A stretch of 64,000 bases of DNA from Hyphomicrobium sp. (GTDB lineage: Bacteria; Pseudomonadota; Alphaproteobacteria; Rhizobiales; Hyphomicrobiaceae). The notes under the pieces are model-generated. The model was not told the DNA's origin and ran no database searches. It worked only from the letters and a program-made list of their open reading frames with translations. The translations under genes were made by a program, and so were the position numbers. The stretch is from positions 248,001 through 312,000 of the forward strand of contig JAIEMV010000013.1 of NCBI GenBank assembly GCA_019751875.1. Direction: 5' to 3'. This document shows positions 44,771 through 51,725 of this stretch, in pieces (the stretch's first letter is position 1; every line of letters begins with the position of its first letter).

Positions 44771-44808
44771 TAAAGCTGTGCGCGGTCATCTGACTGCGCA
44801 CAGCTTTA
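44771..44808. terminator. Perfect 13-base hairpin between convergent genes
   Basis: The arms 44771-44783 (taaagctgtgcgc) and 44796-44808 (gcgcacagcttta) are exact complements around a 12-base loop. It lies between the SH3-domain gene and the convergent gene ending at 44857, so it can serve both strands, although the T tracts are short. Confidence 0.65.
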
Positions 44809-44856
44809 CTTCGTATCGCCCAATCCACGCTTGCGGAGACCAGCTTTGTTCTGCCG

Positions 44857-45354
44857 CTAAACCGTTACTGCTTTTAAGGAAAGTTGGAGGACTGTCATTG
44901 CGGGATTGCCCGGCACCTGCTCCTTGCGTGTGGGAGGCTTAAGAGCCACCGAGCCGTTCACACCAACGAGTGCATTCTCAAAACCCGGTTGAACGGCTAC
45001 TCCCGGAGGGTTGCGGCGTACGAACAAGCCATTCAAGTCAGTTGGATTGAGGCCCGGCGGGCCGTACACCGCCCATATGAATACCCGTTTTGCAAAATCA
45101 GGCATGTCACCGCTTGTAAATCCTGAACGTTCAATCTCACCGTCGAAGCGTGCGGTTTTTCCATTAGCCTGCTGAAAACTACACGTCAGAAGGAGGGTGC
45201 CGTGTTCAGCCTGCGGTTCGCCTGCTTTTGTTGTGCAAGCCAACTGACCGGTTATCGCTGACGCAGCATTGGCGTTGACGACTGGCAGTTCCGCCAGTGC
45301 AGCACACAGCAGACAAGCGGATAGGAAGCGGGCGGTCACACGTTCAGTGGTCAT
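44857..45354 (-). CDS. Secreted hypothetical protein, DUF992-like
   Basis: Exported 165-residue protein with a signal peptide (MTTERVTARFLSACLLCAAL, cleavage near NANAAS). The mature part has ITGQLACTTKAGE, LLLTCSFQQANGKTARFDGEIERSGF and a repeated beta pattern. Two Cys at matching positions and the TCSF..., ...F-x-G-x-I-x-R-x-G pattern recall DUF992, a family of unknown function in Hyphomicrobiales. I rate that as a resemblance only. The ATG at 45354 has GAGGAG immediately before it. It lies 55 bases behind the gene ending at 45410, so the consensus EcfG promoter at 45869-45893 may serve both. Confidence 0.6.
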   Translation of the reverse strand: MTTERVTARFLSACLLCAALAELPVVNANAASAITGQLACTTKAGEPQAEHGTLLLTCSFQQANGKTARFDGEIERSGFTSGDMPDFAKRVFIWAVYGPPGLNPTDLNGLFVRRNPPGVAVQPGFENALVGVNGSVALKPPTRKEQVPGNPAMTVLQLSLKAVTV

Positions 45355-45409
45355 GCTCCTCGCTCCGGCGAATGAAATCCAACATGCGTGATGCAGCATT
45401 TTCCTACCT

Positions 45410-45844
45410 TTACGGCGTTCCAGATTGTTTGATGTCGATCTTCACCGTAACGCGTTTCGAATCCGGCTCAACCAGTGCCACGTCATCACCTTCGATGAAG
45501 TAGGAGTAATTCGCTAAGCTGGGAACGCGCTCGACGATTTTCTCCGGCAGGGGACGCAGCGGAATCTCAGGCCCTGCGATGCCACCGAGTGGCACGGCAG
45601 TGGCGCCGGCCGGAGCAGAGGTCCGTTCTGACACAGGTGCCCGCTGCACATCATCTGCCAATGTTTTCCCGACAAAAGTACAGTCTGAAACTGGAAACTG
45701 ACGAATTCTGCCGCCCTCTCCGGCTTCGCACGAGATCACCATGTCGGGCATGACGGGGCCGGTCGACGCGTACCACATGAGAAGGACCAGCAATGTGCCG
45801 CCAATCAGCGTCATGACAGCAGAGATTGGAATTTGGCCTGTCAC
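45410..45844 (-). CDS. Hypothetical protein with one membrane helix
   Basis: A 144-residue protein starting at GTG 45844. That start is chosen because AGGAGG lies 7 bases upstream and a perfect EcfG promoter ends 24 bases upstream; the longer frame to 45952 runs through the promoter. Residues 8-28 form a membrane helix (SAVMTLIGGTLLVLLMW). The outer part has two Cys (ISCEAGEGG, SDCTFVGK), a Pro/Ala-rich stretch, and ends FIEGDDVALVEPDSKRVTVKIDIK. I recognise no family. Probably a periplasm-facing, stress-induced protein. Confidence 0.6.
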   Translation of the reverse strand: MTGQIPISAVMTLIGGTLLVLLMWYASTGPVMPDMVISCEAGEGGRIRQFPVSDCTFVGKTLADDVQRAPVSERTSAPAGATAVPLGGIAGPEIPLRPLPEKIVERVPSLANYSYFIEGDDVALVEPDSKRVTVKIDIKQSGTP

Positions 45845-45868
45845 TCGCGTTCCTCCTGCTATGGCCGT

Positions 45869-45893
45869 AACGAGGAGAAGGCACGCGCGTTCC
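45869..45893 (-). promoter_or_regulatory. EcfG consensus promoter, minus strand
   Basis: On the minus strand GGAAC (45893-45889), 16-base spacer, CGTT (45872-45869), a perfect match 24 bases before the GTG at 45844. Confidence 0.78.
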
Positions 45894-45933
45894 CTGTGAA
45901 ATCGTGTTTGGCAGAAACGTGCGGGCTCAGGTC

Positions 45934-45959
45934 GGAACAAAACCAGGGCCAAAAAAGTT
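45934..45959 (+). promoter_or_regulatory. EcfG-like promoter for the CsbD gene
   Basis: GGAAC at 45934-45938, 17-base spacer, AGTT at 45956-45959 (one mismatch), 34 bases before the ATG at 45994. It is back to back with the minus-strand promoter at 45869-45893. Confidence 0.5.
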
Positions 45960-45993
45960 TGACGAGATCCTGTAACAAGCGGAGGTGAACGTC

Positions 45994-46197
45994 ATGAACT
46001 GGGATCGCATCGAAGGCAACTGGAAGCAGTTTACCGGAAAGGCAAAGGAGAAGTGGGGGCAATTGACGGATGATGATCTGTCAAAAATCAATGGCAGCCG
46101 GGAACAACTTGAGGGGGCAATTCAAGAGCGGTATGGCTACGGCAAAGATCGTGCAAAGGATGAAGTCGACAGCTGGAGCCGAACTCTCGGCAGCTAA
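45994..46197 (+). CDS. CsbD family stress protein
   Basis: A 67-residue hydrophilic protein of the CsbD family: MNWDRIEGNWKQFTGKAKEKWG, LTDDDLSKINGSREQLEGAIQERYGYGKDRAKDEVDSW. CsbD proteins are among the most common general-stress products in bacteria, controlled by SigB in Bacillus and EcfG in alphaproteobacteria, but their biochemical role is unknown. CGGAGG lies 8 bases before the ATG at 45994, and an EcfG-like promoter is 34 bases upstream. Confidence 0.92.
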   Translation: MNWDRIEGNWKQFTGKAKEKWGQLTDDDLSKINGSREQLEGAIQERYGYGKDRAKDEVDSWSRTLGS

Positions 46198-46440
46198 TCT
46201 AGGTGTTACGACCCTCGCGGTCTGTAATGTCCCGACTCTCTTCCGGTAGCTGGATCTGGTCCCGATCGTAGCTTCTGTGGACTGGACCGCTGCCGGAGAG
46301 GGCTGTTTGCTCGCAGCAATCTGTCATCTAGCAGACCGGCAATGAACGTCCGTTCGATCCAGTCGAGTGCGGACCGATATCGTCGTAGGCGTGTGCAATG
46401 ACAGACCATATCGCTGTCGCCTGACGCAATGACTGCGGCG
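46198..46440. other. Gap between convergent csbD-like and dehydrogenase genes
   Basis: These 243 bases contain no gene I would support. A minus-strand frame (46206-46499) runs through and overlaps the end of the dehydrogenase gene, but it has no ribosome-binding site or recognised motif. A small imperfect inverted repeat lies at about 46217-46230 (gaccctcgcggtc). Confidence 0.4.
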
Positions 46441-48342
46441 TCATCGGCCGACCTCCACGCGTTCAATGTCGGGTTCTGGAGCAGCAGCGCCCTCTGCACC
46501 GCTCGAAGGTGACATCTGATTTGGCGGAATTGCCGCCTGCTTCAGGACGTTTTGCGGGATCGCAAAAACCAGCAACGTGCTGCCGCCCAGTGTATATGCG
46601 GGAAGATCCTGGGTGGCTCCGATGAAGCCGAGAGCGCCGTTACGCACGCGCGGATCCAATTCCGCATTGGCAATTGCACCGGACCAGCCGCCGACGCCGG
46701 AGAGAATTGCCACATACTGACGGCCGTCGGTACCTTGATACGTAACCGGTTGACCGATGATTCCTGACGGTGTGCGGAAGGTCCAAAGAAGCTGGCCGGA
46801 GCGGGCATCGACGGCCTTCAACCAGCGGTCCATTGTTCCGTAGAATGCAACATCTCCAGCAGTGACGACCGTACCGCTCCAGACCGGAAACTTCTCCTTG
46901 ATGCTCCACACGGTCTTTCGCTTCTTCACGTCCCACGCTTGGAACACGCCGCGGTATCCGTCACCCGGTCCGGCGTACATGTCCACAGTAGCGCCGACAT
47001 ACGGGGTGCCGGCTATGTAGCCGACTTCAGAAGCTTTGAAACTCATGCACAGATGTTGATGGGGAACGTACAGGTATTGAGTGCGTGGCGACCAAGCCGT
47101 CGGTTGCCAATCCTTTGCACCAGGAGCAGCGGGACAGACGTTCTCTACGAGTTTGCCGGTTTCGGGCTTTTTCTCTTCGTTTGGGATGATGCGGCCGGTC
47201 TTCAGATCGACGCCGTGATAGGCCGTTACCGTGTCGAAGGCGTCGGCAGAAAGGACTTCGCCCGTTGCTCGGTCGATAACGTACATGAAGCCGGTGCGAC
47301 CGGGCCGAACGAGAACCTTTCGTGTCTGCCCGCCGATCTCCAAATCGAGAAGGACCAATTCATTGATCCCGTCATGATCCCACAAGTCGTGGGGAGACGT
47401 CTGGTAGGCCCACTTCGCCATACCGGTATCCGGATCGCGGGCAAAAATAGTTGTTGTCCAAAGATTGTCGCCAGCCCGCTGATTGGGATTCCAAGGCCCC
47501 GGATTGCCAGACCCGTAGTAGATGAGATTGAGTTCAGGATCGTACGAAATCCAGCCCCAGACCGTTCCTCCACCCTGCTGCCAATGATCCGCCGGCCAAG
47601 TCTTAACCCCGAGATCGTTTCCCTTCATCCAATCATAGTGAGGCTTGAAATCAGAACCGATGAGAACGTCTTTGTCAGGGCCCGTGTGATAGGCGCGCCA
47701 GACAATTTTGCCGGTATTCGTATCGAGTGCCGTGATCCAACCACGCACACCCATCTCGCCGCCGCTGTTTCCCACAAGTACCTTGTTCTTCACGACCAGC
47801 GGCGCCATCGTCATGGTCTCACCGAGATTGATGTCGCCAAGTTTGGTGTGCCAGATCTCCTTTCCCGTTTCTGCGTCGACAGCAACGGTATGATTATCGA
47901 GCGTATTGAAGAAGATCTTGCCATCGCTATAGGCGGCTCCGCGATTGACGACATCACAGCACGCCACCCCTTGGGCAGCCACTTCGGTTGGTGGTTCAAA
48001 AATCCATTTTAACTCGCCATCTGTAGCGCCAAGCGCAAACAGCTTATTGGGATAAGGGCCGACGACATACATTGTGTCGCCGATAACAAGCGGCGCTGCT
48101 TCCTGTCCGCGATTGACGCCGGTGGAGAAGCTCCATGCCAATTGCAGGTGCTTGATGTTCTCGGCGTTGATCTGATCCAGTTCGCTGAAGCGTGTACTGG
48201 CATAATTCCGGGCGGGCATGACCCACTGACGCGCATCGCGGCTTAGGGACTGAAGGTCGTCCGCTCTCGCTGGCTCGAGGATCGACATCGGCACTACCAG
48301 CGCGACGAGGGCCGTAATTATGCGATTCAGGGGCCCGGGCAT
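46441..48342 (-). CDS. PQQ-dependent alcohol dehydrogenase, XoxF-like
   Basis: Periplasmic eight-bladed propeller quinoprotein, 633 residues, with a signal peptide (to about residue 27, EPARADD). The adjacent Cys pair ACCDVVNRG (128-129), GGEMGVRGW with the metal-ligand Glu (196), GSGNPGPWN with the ligand Asn (280) and Trp-rich docking motifs are all present. At 321-324 the sequence WDHD places a second Asp two residues after the catalytic Asp, the mark of lanthanide-dependent XoxF/ExaF enzymes, in contrast to calcium MxaF. Methanol or a larger alcohol may be the substrate. No xoxG/xoxJ or PQQ synthesis genes are adjacent. Start ATG 48342 follows AGGTAG. A one-mismatch EcfG promoter lies 72 bases upstream. 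Confidence 0.88.
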   Translation of the reverse strand: MPGPLNRIITALVALVVPMSILEPARADDLQSLSRDARQWVMPARNYASTRFSELDQINAENIKHLQLAWSFSTGVNRGQEAAPLVIGDTMYVVGPYPNKLFALGATDGELKWIFEPPTEVAAQGVACCDVVNRGAAYSDGKIFFNTLDNHTVAVDAETGKEIWHTKLGDINLGETMTMAPLVVKNKVLVGNSGGEMGVRGWITALDTNTGKIVWRAYHTGPDKDVLIGSDFKPHYDWMKGNDLGVKTWPADHWQQGGGTVWGWISYDPELNLIYYGSGNPGPWNPNQRAGDNLWTTTIFARDPDTGMAKWAYQTSPHDLWDHDGINELVLLDLEIGGQTRKVLVRPGRTGFMYVIDRATGEVLSADAFDTVTAYHGVDLKTGRIIPNEEKKPETGKLVENVCPAAPGAKDWQPTAWSPRTQYLYVPHQHLCMSFKASEVGYIAGTPYVGATVDMYAGPGDGYRGVFQAWDVKKRKTVWSIKEKFPVWSGTVVTAGDVAFYGTMDRWLKAVDARSGQLLWTFRTPSGIIGQPVTYQGTDGRQYVAILSGVGGWSGAIANAELDPRVRNGALGFIGATQDLPAYTLGGSTLLVFAIPQNVLKQAAIPPNQMSPSSGAEGAAAPEPDIERVEVGR

Positions 48343-48414
48343 GACTACCTCAATCTTTGAAATATGGCCGGGCCCAGACTTCCAGTCAGTGCGCCCGGGT
48401 GAATCCCGTATCGC

Positions 48415-48439
48415 AACATCCCACTGACCGCGCGGTTCC
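48415..48439 (-). promoter_or_regulatory. EcfG-like promoter for the PQQ dehydrogenase
   Basis: On the minus strand GGAAC (48439-48435), 16-base spacer, TGTT (48418-48415), one mismatch, 72 bases before the ATG at 48342. Confidence 0.45.
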
Positions 48440-48507
48440 GCGGTCTTCTCTCTATCGATCATTTTTTACCGAAGGCGCTTGTGGGCCTCAGAACCAGACA
48501 GCAGAAA

Positions 48508-48633
48508 TCAGCCGCTCGTCGGCGCGTCGGTCGGCGGAATGATGGGCGGCGATCCGGTTTGATAGTTTTCCAGAGCACTCCAGGCGAACATGAAGCCCAG
48601 CAGAACCAAGGCGAATACGATCCAGCGTACCAT
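48508..48633 (-). CDS. Small single-helix membrane protein, 41 residues
   Basis: MVRWIVFALVLLGFMFAWSALENY followed by a short Pro/Thr/Ser tail. One membrane helix covers almost the whole first half. AAGGAG 7 bases before the ATG at 48633, plus a GGAAC-N16-TGTT promoter ending 30 bases upstream, support expression; a longer frame to 48696 would run through the promoter. Such tiny membrane proteins often modulate a larger partner, but no partner is evident. Confidence 0.6.
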   Translation of the reverse strand: MVRWIVFALVLLGFMFAWSALENYQTGSPPIIPPTDAPTSG

Positions 48634-48661
48634 CCGACGCTCCTTAATTTCCTTCAAGTGA

Positions 48662-48688
48662 GGAACAGAAGCGTCTCTGGCCGGTTCC
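48662..48688. promoter_or_regulatory. Near-palindromic bidirectional EcfG-type promoter
   Basis: Plus: GGAAC 48662-48666, 16-base spacer, GGTT 48683-48686, ending 34 bases before the ATG at 48721. Minus: GGAAC 48688-48684, 16-base spacer, TGTT 48667-48664, ending 30 bases before the ATG at 48633. The two are superimposed, so one 27-base block could drive both genes. Confidence 0.6.
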
Positions 48689-48720
48689 ATTGCCACCCCT
48701 AGTCAACGAAGGAGGTTCTT

Positions 48721-49275
48721 ATGAAGTTATCCGTAGCTGTGGCGGCCATGATGATGATGGCGACGCCCGTGTATGCGCAAGGCGCAGATGACATCCCGGG
48801 CAGAAAAGCGGGGCAACCCACTTCCGATCGAACGCCTCAGGACAAGACGATCACGCCTCTGGATCAAACGACTCAAACGAAACAGGGCGCTACGTCGGAT
48901 CGTACGCCGTCCAACAATCAGATGGATGGCGCCTCCGGCAGCAGCATGCAGCATGGCGGACAGTCAATGCAGCAGTCGTCGTCCGATCAGCAATCAGGTG
49001 GTCCAAACACCGGTAGGCCCGCCGTTCTTACTCCGACTAAATTGCGAGATTCGCTCGAGAAGGCAGGGTTCGAAGACATAAGAATTCTCGATGCGGCCTA
49101 TCTGGTGCACGCGCGCAATAGCGACGGAGATCTGATCGTAATGACGATCAATCCGCCGACGATTGCCGCAGCAACGAGTGCTGGTGGTACGTCCAGTTCC
49201 GGTTCGTCCGGCGACAGTTCTTCCGAAGGCATGGGCTACAACGCGCCCGGCTCCAGCGACAAGAGCAAACCTTAG
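48721..49275 (+). CDS. Secreted low-complexity protein with C-terminal small domain
   Basis: Exported 184-residue protein. GAAGGAGG lies 5 bases before the ATG; a Met-rich signal peptide ends at VYAQGA. Residues 20-100 are Gln/Ser/Thr/Asp-rich and contain the repeated SDRTPQ/SDRTPS motif twice. Residues 100-145 form a possible folded unit (LTPTKLRDSLEKAGFEDIRILDAAYLVHARNSDGDLIVM, here cut by spacing), a pattern seen in other small Hyphomicrobiales proteins near PRC-barrel genes. The tail is Ser/Gly-rich. Function is unknown. It shares the bidirectional stress promoter at 48662-48688. Confidence 0.7.
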   Translation: MKLSVAVAAMMMMATPVYAQGADDIPGRKAGQPTSDRTPQDKTITPLDQTTQTKQGATSDRTPSNNQMDGASGSSMQHGGQSMQQSSSDQQSGGPNTGRPAVLTPTKLRDSLEKAGFEDIRILDAAYLVHARNSDGDLIVMTINPPTIAAATSAGGTSSSGSSGDSSSEGMGYNAPGSSDKSKP

Positions 49276-49291
49276 CGGTTAATCATACCCG

Positions 49292-50593
49292 ATGGCGGAG
49301 CGCCTGCGCCTCGTGTTGGCAGATCTCGTGACGACCCTCTGGTTCGTCCCATTGATTATGTCGATAATCGCAGCCGCTCTCGCCATCTTGGTGCTCGAGG
49401 CGGATTTCGATCTGCACGATCCTTGGTGGCTTCATCAGGGAAATGCGAGAGATGCGAGCGGACTGTTATCGAGCCTGCTCAACTCGCTGATGACGATCTC
49501 GGCGCTGGTGATTTCGATTACAGTGGTTGTTCTGACCTTGGCCGCCCGGCAATTGGGGCCGCGTATTCTCTTGAGCTTCATGGGTGATAGGCGGACCCAA
49601 CTCGCTCTCGGCTACTTTATTGCGACAGTTGTCTATTTTCTTCTGGTTCTGCGCGTTATCAATTCCGATCTTGCGCAAGACGAGGTTCCACACCTGGCAG
49701 TGACTATTGCCAGTGTCCTGATGCTCGGTGCGCTTGTGACATTGCTCTTTTATACGCACCATCTCGCGCGGGCGATTGTTGCCGACACGGTCATTAGCCG
49801 GATCGGAAGAGATCTCAACGAGGCTGTTTGCCGGCACTTTCCCAGCGACAAGACCGCCCAAGAACGAATCCCCGCCGATATAGAAAACACGGTGGGAATC
49901 CTGCGCTTCAAACAGTCCGGGTACATTCAGTCATGCGACTATGACGGTTTGACTGAGGCAGCGGCGCGAAGCGGTTCCATAATGCAACTCGTGGTCAGGC
50001 CAGGTGACTATGTAATTGCCGGCGAATGCGGCGCCATGATCCAGCCCTGCCGCGACACGCCGGGCGAAGACATCCTTGCTGAGGGCATCGTCATCGACCA
50101 CGTTCAGAGCGCCGATCAGGATGTTCTATTCGCGGCTCGACAGCTCGTGGAAATCGCGCTCAGGGCGCTCTCAAGCGGGAATGCGGATCCATTTACCGCC
50201 ATAGCCATTATCAACCGTCTGTCGGCTGCGACTGCGATTGCCATTGAGCGAAACCGACCGGTTGAAATTTGGTCGACACAGCACCGTGATAAAGCCGGTT
50301 GGCTTATTGCGCCGGTGGTGACCTTTGGCGACTTGGTGACTACGTCGTTCGACGAAATTCGCCATGCAGCACCGGTATTTCCTATCGTTTTGGTTCATCT
50401 TTTCGCTCAGCTTTTGACGCTGCTCAAACTATCGCGAACCGACGAACAGCGCACTGCCATCCGCCGCCAGCTCGAGCAACTACTCGAGATCGATAGCGCA
50501 ATTGTCCAGCGTTATCGCCTTTCTTGGTCTCAACAGATTGAAGCGGCAGGTGATGTGGCAGGCCAGAGATTGCATTCGCTGCGGCACGCGTAA
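49292..50593 (+). CDS. DUF2254 membrane protein
   Basis: A 433-residue protein of the DUF2254 family. Four membrane helices lie in the first 160 residues (TTLWFVPLIMSIIAAALAIL, LLNSLMTISALVISITVVVL, QLALGYFIATVVYFLLVL, VTIASVLMLGALVTLLFY), with the family sequence TLAARQLGPRILLSFMGDR between. The C-terminal 270 residues are soluble, with NTVGILRFKQSGYIQSCDY and a ligand-binding-like beta/alpha pattern. Family function is unknown. It starts 16 bases after the preceding gene and is likely read from the promoter at 48662. The stop is 10 bases before the next EcfG-like promoter. Confidence 0.9.
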   Translation: MAERLRLVLADLVTTLWFVPLIMSIIAAALAILVLEADFDLHDPWWLHQGNARDASGLLSSLLNSLMTISALVISITVVVLTLAARQLGPRILLSFMGDRRTQLALGYFIATVVYFLLVLRVINSDLAQDEVPHLAVTIASVLMLGALVTLLFYTHHLARAIVADTVISRIGRDLNEAVCRHFPSDKTAQERIPADIENTVGILRFKQSGYIQSCDYDGLTEAAARSGSIMQLVVRPGDYVIAGECGAMIQPCRDTPGEDILAEGIVIDHVQSADQDVLFAARQLVEIALRALSSGNADPFTAIAIINRLSAATAIAIERNRPVEIWSTQHRDKAGWLIAPVVTFGDLVTTSFDEIRHAAPVFPIVLVHLFAQLLTLLKLSRTDEQRTAIRRQLEQLLEIDSAIVQRYRLSWSQQIEAAGDVAGQRLHSLRHA

Positions 50594-50603
50594 TCATACG
50601 TGT

Positions 50604-50628
50604 GGAACGGCCTGTATTGATCTCGGTT
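50604..50628 (+). promoter_or_regulatory. EcfG-like promoter for the haem-copper oxidase operon
   Basis: GGAAC at 50604-50608, 16-base spacer, GGTT at 50625-50628 (one mismatch). It overlaps the first codons of the longest frame for the next gene (GTG 50602), which argues for the ATG at 50668 as the true start. Confidence 0.5.
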
Positions 50629-50667
50629 GTTGGGAACAGTTCCGGCACAGCTTGCGTGAACGGTCAT

Positions 50668-51336
50668 ATGCTGCGGTTTGACAAGACTGATCACGTTCGC
50701 GTGGTCTTCGTGGGTATTGGAATTGCTCTGGTGGCCCTCTCAGCGGCGACCACCCTGGCTCAGAGCATTTCTGGTCTCGTGAGTGCCGGGCCTGTGACCA
50801 CTCACATGCTCATGCACCTTGCGCTGATGAATGTTGCTGGGCCTTTTGCGGGGCTCTGCGTTATTCAAATCGTGAAGCGGAGCTGGAGTGCGGGTGAGCT
50901 GGCGCTCGCAGGCGTGGCTCAAATTTTGCTCCTTTGGGCATGGCATTCTCCTGCGGCTTTTGATTGGGCCCATCACAGCAGCCTCACAATGGCAGCCATG
51001 CACGTGTCCCTCTATCTGACCGCAATCCTATTCTGGGCTGCTGTGTTCGGAGCCGAAAGGGACGCCCGATGGATGTCCATCGCCACCGTTCTAGTGACGG
51101 GTAAGCTTTTTTGTCTATTGGCAGTCCTCCTCGCGCTCTCGCCTCGTGTGCTCTATCTGCTCAGTTCCCACCATGCGAGTGCCGTCGCCCTCGCGGATCA
51201 GCAGTTCGCTGGTTTGATCATGATTGTTGCTTGTCCTTTGACGTACGTCCTTGCCGGCGTTGTGATCGCATCGCGATGGCTGCTTGAGATTGAAAGCCGA
51301 TCAACGGGCTCCGCAACTCTGTTGCACTCGGAGTAG
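50668..51336 (+). CDS. Cytochrome c oxidase assembly protein, CtaG-like membrane protein
   Basis: A 222-residue membrane protein with about six helices and many His at helix ends (THMLMHLALM, WAWHSPAAFDWAHHSSLTMAAMHVSLYL, SSHHASAVALADQQFAG). This pattern matches the caa3_CtaG family, which helps place copper in oxidases. It begins the operon ctaG-like, truncated coxB-like, coxA/coxC fusion and a small membrane gene. I chose the ATG at 50668 because the GTG at 50602 lies inside a promoter-like element; sequence before 50668 adds no helix. The family call rests on His placement and operon context. Confidence 0.75.
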   Translation: MLRFDKTDHVRVVFVGIGIALVALSAATTLAQSISGLVSAGPVTTHMLMHLALMNVAGPFAGLCVIQIVKRSWSAGELALAGVAQILLLWAWHSPAAFDWAHHSSLTMAAMHVSLYLTAILFWAAVFGAERDARWMSIATVLVTGKLFCLLAVLLALSPRVLYLLSSHHASAVALADQQFAGLIMIVACPLTYVLAGVVIASRWLLEIESRSTGSATLLHSE

Positions 51337-51341
51337 AGAGG

Positions 51342-51725
51342 ATGGCTTTGGGTCTACGTCTTGACTGGAGAGTTGCAGCGCTCCTCGGCTTTGCAGTGTT
51401 TGGGAACGCAACCGAGGCATGGTGCAACCAGTCAGCCCTCCATCCGGCTAGCGATGCGGCAGAGCGGATCTTCAATTTAATCGTTGTCATGACGGCCGGA
51501 GCGGTCGCCATTCAGTTGCTGGTCATCGGGCTCGTGATCGCCGGAGTATACGGCAACTGGCGCTGGCGCCACCGCATCGCGTCCGTGCGTTTCGTATTCG
51601 CGATGGGTGTCATCTTTCCAACCGTTATTTTGACGGCGCTCCTCGTCTACGGCCTTCTTCTGATGCGAGACGGGCACTCGGGCGCTCTTCCGGGCCACGA
51701 TGCCGCTCCCATGGACACGACATGA
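51342..51725 (+). CDS. Cytochrome c oxidase subunit II-like protein lacking the CuA domain
   Basis: A 127-residue protein that matches the membrane part of subunit II only: a possible signal peptide, SALHPASDAAERIFNLIVVM leading helix 1 (about 44-69), and helix 2 (84-108, IFPTVILTALLVYGLLLM). A normal subunit II then continues for over 150 residues with the CuA cupredoxin. Here the protein ends after 19 polar residues, with none of the CuA Cys, His or Met ligands. The stop overlaps the next start (ATGA), so there is no room for a lost domain and no sign of a frameshift. The oxidase may therefore lack CuA or obtain it elsewhere. Confidence 0.75.
   Translation: MALGLRLDWRVAALLGFAVFGNATEAWCNQSALHPASDAAERIFNLIVVMTAGAVAIQLLVIGLVIAGVYGNWRWRHRIASVRFVFAMGVIFPTVILTALLVYGLLLMRDGHSGALPGHDAAPMDTT

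Noticed and set aside
43834-44773. Long frames in other phases over the Arg-Asp repeat
   Set aside because: Any phase of a short GC-rich repeat stays open. The SH3 domain and signal peptide belong to the plus frame starting at 43717.
46206-46499. A 97-codon minus frame after the CsbD gene
   Set aside because: It overlaps the end of the PQQ dehydrogenase and has no ribosome-binding site or motif.
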